Shown: positions 26,107 through 33,964 of the stretch, one piece after another
Layout of the letters: every line of letters begins with the position of its first letter
Position numbering within the stretch: position 1 is the first letter of the stretch
Source of the DNA: JBEKTW01 sp049515655
GTDB lineage: Bacteria > Bacteroidota > Ignavibacteria > UBA10030 > SZUA-254
Assembly: GCA_049515655.1 (NCBI GenBank)
Contig: JBEKTW010000005.1
Location: 1 to 64,000, forward strand
Direction of reading: 5' to 3'
DNA length: 64,000 nt
Notes under the pieces: generated by a model
Told to the model about the DNA's origin: nothing
What the model saw: the letters and a program-made list of their open reading frames with translations, nothing else
The model's database searches: none
Program-made: the position numbers and the translations under genes

Positions 26107-26443
26107 TCTAGCAATTTCAAAGCAAGAGCATGGTACTTGGTTCTTGGTTCTTAGTTATTAGTTCTTGGTTATTTGTTATTTGTCATTAGTCACTGGTCAT
26201 TTGTCATTGGTCATTGGTTCTTGCTTCTGGCTTCTAGCTTTTAGCTGTTGGCTTTTGGTTCTTAGTTGTCAGTTCGTTGTCATTGTTCATTAATCATTGG
26301 TCATTATTCACTACTACATAGCTACATAACTACTCAACTACCTAACTACTCCATCTCACCGCTTCACCCCATCTCCCCTTCATCATCTTAACTACTTAAC
26401 TATTCAACCACCTAACCACTCAACTACCGAACTACCTAACTAC
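26107..26443. repeat. phased heptad/octad repeat array between hslV and hslU
   Basis: On the plus strand about 25 consecutive heptads (TTCTTGG, TCATTGG, TTATTTG and variants, about 26130-26310) are followed by octads (AACTACTC, AACTACCT, about 26315-26350 and 26385-26450), with a degenerate stretch in between. 26221-26350 is nearly identical to the reverse complement of 41021-41150. There is no gene. Confidence 0.9.
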
Positions 26444-26992
26444 TCAACTACTTATTTCCAAATCCTCCACCACAATATTCTTGTTCGTATAAATGCAAAT
26501 CTCGCTCGCTGCCGCCAGTGACTCCGCCACAATCTCCTTTGCCGAGAGGTCGGTATGCTTCACCAGCATCCGGGCGGCGGCCAGGGCATAACTGCCTCCC
26601 GAACCTATTGCGACAATACCGTCATCGGGCTCGATGACTTCACCGGTACCGGAGATGATGAGTGCTTGTTCTTTGTTGACGACCGCAAGGAGGGCTTCGA
26701 GATGCCGGAGGTATTTATCCGTGCGCCATGCCTTTGCCAGCTCGACCGCCGCGCGCAGCAGGTTACCGTGGTACTGCTGGAGGCGGTCTTCGAACCGCTC
26801 GAACAGCGTAAACGCGTCCGCAGCGGCGCCGGCAAATCCCGCGAGCACCGAATCGTTGTAGATCTTTCTGATTTTTCTGGCATGCTGCTTCATAATCGTC
26901 GTACCGACGGTGACCTGGCCGTCGCCGCCGATGACGGCATGCCCCTTGTGCCTCAACCCGAGAACGGTCGTTGAACGTATGATATTTGGCAT
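26444..26992 (-). CDS. hslV: ATP-dependent protease proteolytic subunit HslV
   Basis: HslV is a threonine protease of the proteasome beta family and forms a double hexamer capped by HslU. The protein has 182 residues. The mature enzyme should start at TTVLGLRHKG after removal of a short propeptide (MPNIIRS). The catalytic Lys lies in TTIMKQHARKIRKIYN, and AGAAADAFTLFERFE and the GSGGSYALAAARMLV motif are standard. It starts 18 bases after the rpoN stop, so these genes are cotranscribed. Confidence 0.97.
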   Translation of the reverse strand: MPNIIRSTTVLGLRHKGHAVIGGDGQVTVGTTIMKQHARKIRKIYNDSVLAGFAGAAADAFTLFERFEDRLQQYHGNLLRAAVELAKAWRTDKYLRHLEALLAVVNKEQALIISGTGEVIEPDDGIVAIGSGGSYALAAARMLVKHTDLSAKEIVAESLAAASEICIYTNKNIVVEDLEISS

Positions 26993-27010
26993 GGATGTGT
27001 AAAGTTGTGG

Positions 27011-28465
27011 TTAGAGTTTCCGCCTGAGTCTGGCGATGGGGATATTCATCGACTCACGGTACTTTGCGACTGTGCGACGGGCGATGTTCAGTCCCTCCTG
27101 TCGAAGCCTTTCCGCAATGCGGTCGTCATTCAACGGATGATTCGGCTCTTCCGTTTCAATGATTCCCCGGATTTTTTTCTTGACTTCTTTGTTCGAAATT
27201 TCCTCGCCGCTTGTCGTGCGAATCGAATCGCTGAAGAAGTGCCGCAGCTCGAAGACACCGTATTCGGTTTGAACATACTTCCCGTTGACGACCCTGCTGA
27301 TGGTGGAAATATCCATACCGATCGTTTCCGCGATATCCTTGTAGATCATCGGTTTCAGATTCTCCCCCGTCTCGAAGAAGTCCCTCTGCCGCTCGACGAT
27401 CGACCGCATGACCTTCATCATCGTTTCGCGCCGCTGGTAGATCGACGCAACAAACCATTTCGCGCGCTCGAATTGCTTGCGGATAAAATCCTTCGTTTCG
27501 GCCGACGCGCCGTTGTTCCTTCGCTTCGACATCATTTCCTTGTACGTCCGGTTAATCCGGAGCGGCGGTACATTCTTGTCGTTCAGCATGATAATGAAAT
27601 CGGCGCGATCCCTCTCCACGATAAAATCCGGTGTGACGTAGTTCTGCTGCGTGATGAATTCCCCTTCCCCCGGTTTGGGATTCAGCTTTTGAATCAGTTC
27701 AATCACGATCCTCAGATGGTCGAGGTCGATGTGCATGATGTTCGCGAGTTCCTGGTAGTGCTTCATCGAGAATTCATTCCAGTACTCACGAATGATCCTG
27801 AGAGCAAGGTCTTTGAGGCGGGGTTCAAACTCACCCACATCAAGCTGCGCGGTGAGACACTCCTGGAGGTTGCGTGCGCCGATTCCGGGCGGATCGAGAT
27901 GCTGAATCTGCAGGAGGATCTCCTCGGCTCGCTGCGGATTCACCGAGAGGCCGCTCGACAAACTGAGGTCCTGTACGATCAGCGAAAGGTCCCGCCGGAG
28001 ATAACCGTCCTCATCGATATTGCCGATGACTTCTTCACCCAGGAGCTCCTCGTCGGGACTGAGATTGAGAAGGCGGAGCTGGTCGATGATGCGCTGCGAG
28101 AGGGGAATATCGGCGGGCAGCGGCATGTCGTCCCGGTCTTCATCGACGCGATTCATGTAACCCGTCTTGTATCCCGAGAGGTCATCGTTCATGTAGTCTT
28201 CGAACGTATAACCATCGCCATCCTTCGTCGCATTCGGGTCATCGGCCACGGCAGACGCGTCCGACGCAACGGCAGCAACCTCCTCCTTCTCGCGCTCCTG
28301 CTGGGGCTCCATCTCTTCTTCTTCTTCCAGCAAGGGGTTCACCTCGAGTTCCTCCTTGATCCGCTGCTCGAGAGCAAGCACCGGCAACTGCAGCAGCTTG
28401 AGGTACTGGACCTGCTGCGGCGTCAGTTTCTGAAGAAGTTGTTGATGTTGAGATAACGTCTGCAT
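27011..28465 (-). CDS. rpoN: RNA polymerase sigma-54 factor
   Basis: Sigma-54 directs transcription from -24/-12 promoters with AAA+ activators. The 484-residue protein has the glutamine/leucine-rich region I (QTLSQHQQLLQKLTPQQVQYLKLLQLP), an acidic region II (LLEEEEEMEPQQEREKEE), the core-binding domain and the diagnostic RpoN box ARRTVAKYRE near the C-terminus. It lies 13 bases after a DUF3109 gene and 18 bases before hslV. No sigma-54 activator is in the window. Confidence 0.97.
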   Translation of the reverse strand: MQTLSQHQQLLQKLTPQQVQYLKLLQLPVLALEQRIKEELEVNPLLEEEEEMEPQQEREKEEVAAVASDASAVADDPNATKDGDGYTFEDYMNDDLSGYKTGYMNRVDEDRDDMPLPADIPLSQRIIDQLRLLNLSPDEELLGEEVIGNIDEDGYLRRDLSLIVQDLSLSSGLSVNPQRAEEILLQIQHLDPPGIGARNLQECLTAQLDVGEFEPRLKDLALRIIREYWNEFSMKHYQELANIMHIDLDHLRIVIELIQKLNPKPGEGEFITQQNYVTPDFIVERDRADFIIMLNDKNVPPLRINRTYKEMMSKRRNNGASAETKDFIRKQFERAKWFVASIYQRRETMMKVMRSIVERQRDFFETGENLKPMIYKDIAETIGMDISTISRVVNGKYVQTEYGVFELRHFFSDSIRTTSGEEISNKEVKKKIRGIIETEEPNHPLNDDRIAERLRQEGLNIARRTVAKYRESMNIPIARLRRKL

Positions 28466-28478
28466 GAATACCGGGAAC

Positions 28479-29081
28479 CTACTTCAAAAAATTCATGAGA
28501 GAAAACTTTTTGTGACTTTGCCCGTCGTGAAGACGGCATTCCTTCCGAAATTCTTCATACCACGTTTCACCGTACTTGCGAATGAGTGCATTTTTCAGAA
28601 AATCATACATCAAAATTCCCTCGTCCCGGCCGTGTTCGACCGCCGGGGCGCATTGCGCGATTTTTTCATACCGGAGAGTCTTCACGGAACCGCAGGAGAT
28701 CCTTATCGGGAACAAATGGCACGAAATCGGTTTGCGCCACGCGATCACTCCGTCGATATGACCTTTCTCGAGTGAACAACGCGCGATACCGTCTTCGTAG
28801 TACACAAAAACACACGCTTTGTCGTCAACGCAGGTCGTGGTGAAGTTGCCGGGGGTTCCCTCGTACAATCCATGCTGAGCGATGGTTTGAAGATGGTACT
28901 CCGAAAGGTGGTTCTTGACAACGGGGAATGCCCGTTCAAGTTCTATCAGCTCATCGTCGTCGAGGGGTGCCCCTCGACCGCCCGAAAGCGTACAACAGGC
29001 ACCTCTGCACTTCACCACATCACATGCGAAGCGTTCATGCGCAATTTGTTCGTCTATAAGAGCTTCGCCGATTACAAACAT
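28479..29081 (-). CDS. DUF3109 family cysteine-rich protein (200 aa)
   Basis: The pattern CDVVKCRGACCTLSGGRGAPL (about residues 20-40) with later TTTCVDDKACVFVYYEDGIARCSLEKGH and ISCHLFPIR is that of DUF3109, related to YkgJ-type zinc or iron-sulfur cysteine-cluster proteins. The function is unknown; the clustered cysteines suggest metal binding. The length is normal. It precedes rpoN by 13 bases on the same transcript. Confidence 0.88.
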   Translation of the reverse strand: MFVIGEALIDEQIAHERFACDVVKCRGACCTLSGGRGAPLDDDELIELERAFPVVKNHLSEYHLQTIAQHGLYEGTPGNFTTTCVDDKACVFVYYEDGIARCSLEKGHIDGVIAWRKPISCHLFPIRISCGSVKTLRYEKIAQCAPAVEHGRDEGILMYDFLKNALIRKYGETWYEEFRKECRLHDGQSHKKFSLMNFLK

Positions 29082-29179
29082 AACGCTCTCTTAACATACG
29101 AAACATATCTCAAAAACAAAAATCGTGCCTCAGGTTACTCTCTCGATTTCCTTCATTATCCGGCAGGATTACATTGTTT

Positions 29180-30301
29180 TCATGATCTGACAAACATCTT
29201 TCCCGGCATCTGCTGCACAAGGCCCTTGAACTCCAGATTTAGAAGATGAACGAGTGCATCCGACGTTGAAAGTTTCGCGGACTCGGCGATGCTGTCGATG
29301 TGGCGGGGCTCGTCGGAAAGCACGTCCCATATGGCTTTTTCGAAGAGTGTCAGATCCGGCGATGGCGCGCTTTCCTGCCTGACGGAATCCTTCACGAGCG
29401 GTCTCAATTTGGATGCCAGCTCCGCGAGTATATCATCGAAGCATTCGACGAGCTTGGCGCGGCCACTCTTGACCAGCGCATGGCACCCCCGGCTCTGTTT
29501 CACGCCCACATTGCCCGGAACCGCAAACACTTCCCTGTTCTGATCGAGCGCGGTGTTCGCGGTGATCATCGCCCCGCCGTTAACGTCGGTCTCGATGACG
29601 AGCGTCCCCAGCGACAGTCCGCTTATGATGCGATTGCGGCGTGGAAAGTTTCCGGCATCGGGCTTCGTCCCCATTTCATACTCTGAGATCACCGCACCGT
29701 GTGCGGCGATCCTCTCGAAGAGATTCCTGTTTTCCGGCGGATAGGGAACATCCAGTCCGGAACCGATGACAGCGATCGTTCGTCCGCCTGCCTTGAGAGT
29801 CGAAGCGTGAACAATGGTGTCGACGCCTCTCGCGAGTCCGCTCACAACGGGGATGCCGATTTTGCAGAATTCCTGCACGAACTTCCCCGCGATCGTTGTG
29901 CCGTAGGGCGTCGGCGAGCGTGTGCCGACGATCGCGATTGCGAACCGGTCTTGCTCCGCAAAATCTCCCCGCACGAAGAGAAAAGGCGGCGGGTCATAGA
30001 TCTTTTTCAACAAGTCCGGATACTCCTTGTCCCAGAACGTGACAATCCTCCCCCCGGCTTTATTCAGCCGGGAAAGCTGCAGCTCGGCGTAGTTCTTTGC
30101 ATCCTTATATCCCGAACTTCCGATGAAATGAACTATCTCCGAGGCCAGTTTCTTGCTGAAACCCTCCACTGCCGCAATCTCCCTCGGGGAAGACTCGACA
30201 ACGACCGACGGGTCTCCGAAATGGGATATGAGCACCCTTAACCGGTTCGGACCGATGTTGGGGATCTGCGATAGAACCAATAGATCAAAAACCGGAAACA
30301 T
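29180..30301 (-). CDS. dprA: DNA-processing protein DprA
   Basis: DprA loads RecA on incoming single-stranded DNA during natural transformation. The start at 30301 is chosen because GGAGGAGAGGC directly precedes it; an in-frame ATG at 30343 has no such signal. The 373-residue protein has an N-terminal helix-hairpin-helix part (LSQIPNIGPNRLRVLI), the Rossmann core (GTRSPTPYGT, VVSGLARGVDTIVHA, VIGSGLDVPYPPEN, FPRRNRIISGLS) and a C-terminal winged-helix domain (HIDSIAESAKLSTSDALVHL). It lies between the EutN-like gene and DUF3109. Confidence 0.95.
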   Translation of the reverse strand: MFPVFDLLVLSQIPNIGPNRLRVLISHFGDPSVVVESSPREIAAVEGFSKKLASEIVHFIGSSGYKDAKNYAELQLSRLNKAGGRIVTFWDKEYPDLLKKIYDPPPFLFVRGDFAEQDRFAIAIVGTRSPTPYGTTIAGKFVQEFCKIGIPVVSGLARGVDTIVHASTLKAGGRTIAVIGSGLDVPYPPENRNLFERIAAHGAVISEYEMGTKPDAGNFPRRNRIISGLSLGTLVIETDVNGGAMITANTALDQNREVFAVPGNVGVKQSRGCHALVKSGRAKLVECFDDILAELASKLRPLVKDSVRQESAPSPDLTLFEKAIWDVLSDEPRHIDSIAESAKLSTSDALVHLLNLEFKGLVQQMPGKMFVRS

Positions 30302-30369
30302 GCCTCTCCTCCTCTGCCTCTCCCGGAGTCTATGCGCCGACAATCGTCATGCGAAACTCCGGTTGTGTG

Positions 30370-30642
30370 TTATCCTTTGACCTCCAATCCGTCCACGACT
30401 GCGACAATAACCGTGTGGACGGGTATTTTCTTATTCCCCAAAACCTGGACGGCTCCCTGGCCTTCCTGGATCGTGAGCACCGTATCACCGACGCCGGCGT
30501 CCACCGAATCGATGGCGAGAACATCGCGACCGATGAACTTTCCATCAAGGTCAATCGGTTGAACGATGAGGATCTTCTTGCCTTTCAGATGTTCGTTCTT
30601 TTGTGTGGCAACGATCGTACCGATGACTTTTCCGAGAGTCAT
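30370..30642 (-). CDS. EutN/CcmL family microcompartment vertex protein
   Basis: Proteins of this family form pentamers that cap the vertices of bacterial microcompartments and carboxysomes. The 90-residue length is typical. The start LGKVIGTIVATQKNEHLKGK, ILIVQPIDLDG, the AIDSVDAGVGDTVLTIQEGQGA loop and the end PVHTVIVAVVDGLEV follow the family consensus from end to end. It starts 7 bases after the phosphohexomutase stop and is thus translated in the same operon. No shell hexamer (BMC-H) or trimer gene is within the window, so this is an orphan or satellite copy. A role outside a compartment is possible. Confidence 0.88.
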   Translation of the reverse strand: MTLGKVIGTIVATQKNEHLKGKKILIVQPIDLDGKFIGRDVLAIDSVDAGVGDTVLTIQEGQGAVQVLGNKKIPVHTVIVAVVDGLEVKG

Positions 30643-30649
30643 ACTTACT

Positions 30650-32047
30650 TTAGGATGTTTTTATTAGTCTCGTGAATTGTGCTACCAGTTGCCGGGACCG
30701 CCGTTTCGACGGCGCCTCGGCAATAATACGGATGATCGGTTCGGTATTAGATTTGCGCAGGTGAACCCATGAATCGGCAAAGTCGATCTTCAGTCCGTCC
30801 CGGACGTTTACCGTTCCCTTCTTCTCATTCCTGTGCCGGATCCTGTCAAGGAGCCGGTCGACATTCTTTTTGGCGACCATTACCTTCGATTTCGTGATTA
30901 CATACCGGGGCAAGGTGGCCTTCAGCTCGGACAGCGTCCCGCCAAATTCACAAAGGTGTTGCAGGATAAGTGCGATGCCGACAATCGCATCTCTCCCGTA
31001 GTGCACTGCCGGCAGGATCACGCCTCCGCTTCCCTCGCCGCCGACAACCGCACCGACTTCCTTCATTTTCCGGGCAACATTGATCTCACCGACCGGTGTC
31101 CGGATCACCCTGGCACCGAATTTTCCGGCAACGTCATCAACCGCGCGGGTCGTCGAGAGGTTGACGACGACGGACAGTGAACGCTTCCGGCCATTCCCGG
31201 GAAGGCGGATGGATCCTTTGTGCGCTCGAATGCGCGGGAGGATGAAATCCACGACAGAAGTGACGGTATATTCTTCACCGAATGGTTCTCCCCGTTCCGT
31301 TATCAGTACAAGCCGGTCGACGTCGGGGTCAACGGCAATGCCGAGGTCGGCGCCCTCCGCCCGGACACGCCGGCAGAGTGCTTTGAGGTTCTCCGGAATC
31401 GGTTCGGGAGTGTGGGCGAACACACCGCTCACGTCGCAATTCATTTCAATGACGGTGCAGCCAAGCTTCCGCAGCAGTCGGGGAACAATCATCCCGCCCG
31501 CTGCATTGACGCAATCGACGACAACTTTGAATCCCCGTTCCCGAATTTCGCCCGCGTGCACATACGGCAGTCGTGTAACCATATCGATGTGCCTCCAGAT
31601 GAAAGTATCATCCGGGGTATGCTTTCCCATCTTATTCCACGGGCTGTAGGAGAAATTGCCGCGGTCGGCGATGGCCATGAGCCGTTTGTTCTCTGCGGCG
31701 TTGAGGAACATACCGGTTTTACCGAGGAACTTCAGCCCGTTCCATTGCACGGGATTGTGACTGGCAGTGATGGAGATTCCCCCGTCGGCATGAAGTTGTT
31801 CGACGGCAATCTGGATAGTCGGGGTCGGCACAACGCCAAGCGCCACCACATCGCATCCCATCGAAAGGAGTGTCGAGGAAACCAGATTTCCAATGACCTT
31901 TCCTGAAATTCTCCCATCCCTTCCGATGACCACGGTCCCCCGATTGCAGTATTGCGCGAAGGCACCGGAATACTTCAGGATGACGTCGGGGGTAAGGCCG
32001 TCACCGATGACACCGCGAACGCCCGAAATGCTGACCATCAACGACAT
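30650..32047 (-). CDS. phosphohexomutase (GlmM/ManB type)
   Basis: Members interconvert sugar-6- and sugar-1-phosphates. All four active-site loops are seen: SITASHNPVQWNG with the phosphoserine (about residues 96-108), AVDPDVDRLVLI for magnesium (about 241-252), GGEGSGGVI for sugar recognition (about 330) and RKSNTEPIIRIIAEA for phosphate (about 435-449). SNTEP instead of SGTEP leans to phosphomannomutase/phosphoglucomutase, but GlmM cannot be excluded. The length of 465 is normal. It is the first gene of a minus-strand operon running towards the EutN-like gene; a second ATG at 32038 is possible. Confidence 0.88.
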   Translation of the reverse strand: MSLMVSISGVRGVIGDGLTPDVILKYSGAFAQYCNRGTVVIGRDGRISGKVIGNLVSSTLLSMGCDVVALGVVPTPTIQIAVEQLHADGGISITASHNPVQWNGLKFLGKTGMFLNAAENKRLMAIADRGNFSYSPWNKMGKHTPDDTFIWRHIDMVTRLPYVHAGEIRERGFKVVVDCVNAAGGMIVPRLLRKLGCTVIEMNCDVSGVFAHTPEPIPENLKALCRRVRAEGADLGIAVDPDVDRLVLITERGEPFGEEYTVTSVVDFILPRIRAHKGSIRLPGNGRKRSLSVVVNLSTTRAVDDVAGKFGARVIRTPVGEINVARKMKEVGAVVGGEGSGGVILPAVHYGRDAIVGIALILQHLCEFGGTLSELKATLPRYVITKSKVMVAKKNVDRLLDRIRHRNEKKGTVNVRDGLKIDFADSWVHLRKSNTEPIIRIIAEAPSKRRSRQLVAQFTRLIKTS

Positions 32048-32422
32048 GACGACGACTTTCGGGAGTAGTGGAGTATTGGATTATTGGAGTGTTGCATATT
32101 CTGCCGATAAATGTAGCAAAGATGGGCATGAGAAGCAAGAAAAGAAGGTAATTTCAGGTAGTGGATCAATTTGGTCTGCCGTTATATCTCAGACCGACAT
32201 GGCAGGGGAACGACGACATTACGTCCCCTCTTGCCGAAGGCATCTCTCGGGACGAGAGGGGACTATAGGGGTGTGTTGATGACCGATCGCATTCTGTGTA
32301 TGTAAGTGAGAGTGATGTGTCATCCCCAGTTACCCACCCCGTCGACTTCGTCGACACCCCTCCAAGGAGGGGACTTCCCTTTCCCCGCAGTTCAAAGTGA
32401 GTCAGTACCGATTCTTTGGATT
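32048..32422. other. intergenic region between the phosphohexomutase and the island
   Basis: No gene is seen. It contains palindromes: GTCCCCTCT/AGAGGGGAC (32223-32263), GTCGACTTCGTCGAC (32341-32355) and CCCCTCCAAGGAGGGG (32358-32373). They resemble REP-type repeats. The phosphohexomutase promoter should lie here but I cannot point to it. Confidence 0.5.
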
Positions 32423-32448
32423 GTTTGAAAATGAATCGGAATTTCCGT
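32423..32448 (+). repeat. 26-bp direct repeat, left copy of the island boundary
   Basis: Starts GTTTGAAAATGAATCGG and ends AATTTCCGT. It is identical over all 26 bases to 37556-37581. The flanking bases differ on both sides, which bounds the repeat. Confidence 0.9.
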
Positions 32449-32487
32449 TTGTAGTTTTGCCAGAACAAGATAAAAGAATTTATTACG

Positions 32488-32626
32488 AAGCTGCATATAC
32501 CGGGAAGTGATCCACGAATCAAGGAGTTGGAGAAAAAGCTGGGTATCAGTGATTGAATCTGCCGAGATCGTTTCGGTTTTCACAAAGCCGGGCGTTTACA
32601 GAGCACCCGGCTTTTTTATTGCACAT
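32488..32626 (+). repeat. decayed gene tail plus terminator, unit A
   Basis: A plus-strand frame ends in LHIPGSDPRIKELEKKLGISD and a stop, but is closed by a TAG about 30 codons upstream, so it looks like the C-terminal remnant of a lost gene. AAGCCGGG (32585-32592) and CCCGGCTT (32606-32613) followed by TTTTTATT form a terminator. Related to units B and C by the shared CAGTGATTGAATC core. Confidence 0.5.
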
Positions 32627-32644
32627 AATTCGTCTGAGACGCCG

Positions 32645-33070
32645 TCAGGTATGAGGAAGATATTTCTTGAGTTCCGCATAGAGTTGTTTTTCGGCTGGCA
32701 GGAGGGTCACGTGCGTACTGCGAGCTATTGCTATGCTTCGGTTCGCTCCAGTTTCCCTCATGTTAACGACACGTATGTAAGACAGAGGCTGCAGAACAGT
32801 CTCTAAATCCTCAGTTTTCCAATGCAGTGCGTCGCATAGTTTTTTCTGTTGTGCTTGCTTGTTTTTGGTAATTTCAAGAGCGTCCATAATACCTGCCTCA
32901 AGACATCCTTTGGACGCGGCGTACTCCAAGAAATCTCGCTCCCGCAAAACCGATGGCTTCCCTTTTTCTACAACTGTAAACGTTGGCGGCTTATCAGATA
33001 GTACGGGTTCTGACCGACCGACTTCAATTCCCTTCCTCTGCAGACAAATCATGATTTCGCTGAAATTCAT
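32645..33070 (-). CDS. hypothetical protein of the island (141 aa)
   Basis: AAAGGAG precedes the ATG at a good distance, so translation is likely. The sequence begins MNFSEIMICLQRKGIEVGRSE and is mixed alpha/beta, with a helical centre (GIMDALEITKNKQAQQKKLCDALHW) and a basic tail. I recognise no family. The helical segment could be a winged-helix or HTH, but that is a guess. It is the last gene of the island on the minus strand. Confidence 0.6.
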   Translation of the reverse strand: MNFSEIMICLQRKGIEVGRSEPVLSDKPPTFTVVEKGKPSVLRERDFLEYAASKGCLEAGIMDALEITKNKQAQQKKLCDALHWKTEDLETVLQPLSYIRVVNMRETGANRSIAIARSTHVTLLPAEKQLYAELKKYLPHT

Positions 33071-33129
33071 TTGCGTTCTCCTTTGTCGTTACGAGGTCTT
33101 TTCTGATTCGCTCACTATATATTGTGAAC

Positions 33130-33262
33130 TGAATAAACTTACTCAAACAAACGGTGAAATTCAAATTCATTAAAAGGCCGGGCCAGTGATTGAATCAAAC
33201 GAGGGCATTACAGTTAAAAGCCAGACGTTTTCGGCCCGGCCTTTCATTGCGATGTTTCCTGT
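33130..33262 (+). repeat. decayed tail repeat, unit B
   Basis: Contains AAATTCAAATTCATTAA followed by CCAGTGATTGAATCAAACGAGG and GGCCCGGCCTTTCATTGCGAT. It resembles unit C in order and sequence. It also carries the upstream motif TGAATAAACTTACT (33130-33143) seen before two other island genes. Confidence 0.5.
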
Positions 33263-33314
33263 ACTAGGATGGCTTCAACTGAGGGTCATGGTTGATTCTT
33301 CCTTAACTGTTTTC

Positions 33315-33557
33315 CTAGGTGGGGTGCAAGCACGACTGAATCAGATGAGCAAAATCATTACCGCAAGTATGCGCAACTTGCGACTTGAAATGTTTTCCGT
33401 CATCATTGAGAGTAATGGTAGCACAGATATTATCCTTACCATGTCTTTTACAAACAAGCGACGAGATTGCATCATACATCCTCTTGAGCATTGACCCCGG
33501 GGGCAATTTGTCCGCGTCAACGACTTTGTCACAGTATGTGAGAATAAATTTAATCAT
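33315..33557 (-). CDS. small hypothetical protein (80 aa), second of a coupled pair
   Basis: Its ATG overlaps the stop of the 33554-33787 frame by four bases (ATGA), a sign of translational coupling. The sequence has four cysteines (YCDK, VCKR, ICATI, HTCGND) and a short beta-like ITLNDDGKHFKSQVAH part. No family is recognised. Codon use is AT-rich like the rest of the island. Confidence 0.5.
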   Translation of the reverse strand: MIKFILTYCDKVVDADKLPPGSMLKRMYDAISSLVCKRHGKDNICATITLNDDGKHFKSQVAHTCGNDFAHLIQSCLHPT

Positions 33558-33787
33558 AGTGTTCCGCTTTTCTTAGAGAGATATTGTACTACCGAAGTGT
33601 ATCCGGCACAACACATGAGCAATGGAAGAAATCCATCGCTAAAAGTTGTAAAGAACCAAGTTGCGATCGGATTAGCTGATACCTTATACACGACTCCCCA
33701 AAACCACATCGTGAGAACATAAAATATCAAAAAATTTACTGCTTGTGTCGGCTTAGCAGGTGCCCATTTAGTTGGTTCTGCTTGCAC
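33554..33787 (-). CDS. small two-helix membrane protein (77 aa), first of a coupled pair
   Basis: Starts at a GTG. Two hydrophobic helices (residues about 18-36, FLIFYVLTMWFWGVVYKV, and about 44-66, WFFTTFSDGFLPLLMCCAGY) are joined by a short loop. The stop overlaps the start of the next gene. A small membrane effector paired with a soluble partner would fit a toxin or defence unit, but this is inference. Confidence 0.5.
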   Translation of the reverse strand: MQAEPTKWAPAKPTQAVNFLIFYVLTMWFWGVVYKVSANPIATWFFTTFSDGFLPLLMCCAGYTSVVQYLSKKSGTL

Positions 33788-33795
33788 AATATAGC

Positions 33796-33941
33796 GACAA
33801 GGGGTGGATATTCAAATTCATCAAGGAGTTGGACTTGGAGGAAAAGGACTTACTTAAGAAGCTGGGGCAGTGATTGAATCAATACGAGGTGGTTTCACGA
33901 AGCCGGGGGATTACAGAATGCTCGGTTTTTTATTGCGATTA
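33796..33941 (+). repeat. decayed gene tail plus terminator, unit C
   Basis: A plus-strand frame ends FKFIKELDLEEKDLLKKLGQ and a stop, followed by TGATTGAATCAATACGAGG and a weak terminator (AGCCGGG, CTCGGTTTTTTATT). Same build as units A and B. Confidence 0.5.
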
Positions 33942-33964
33942 TTCTGACTTAGCTAAGGCCAAAA

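Noticed and set aside
26107..26443. CRISPR array
   Set aside because: Units are 7-8 bases without spacers of constant length and without a conserved repeat of 24-37 bases. It is a short-period tandem array.
27005..28456. 483-codon open frame on the plus strand
   Set aside because: Exactly antisense to rpoN, whose protein has the RpoN box; the antisense product resembles no protein and is a codon-usage shadow. The same holds for the long frames opposite hslU (25252-26154), the phosphohexomutase gene (31220-31906) and the nucleotidyltransferase (39906-40967, minus).
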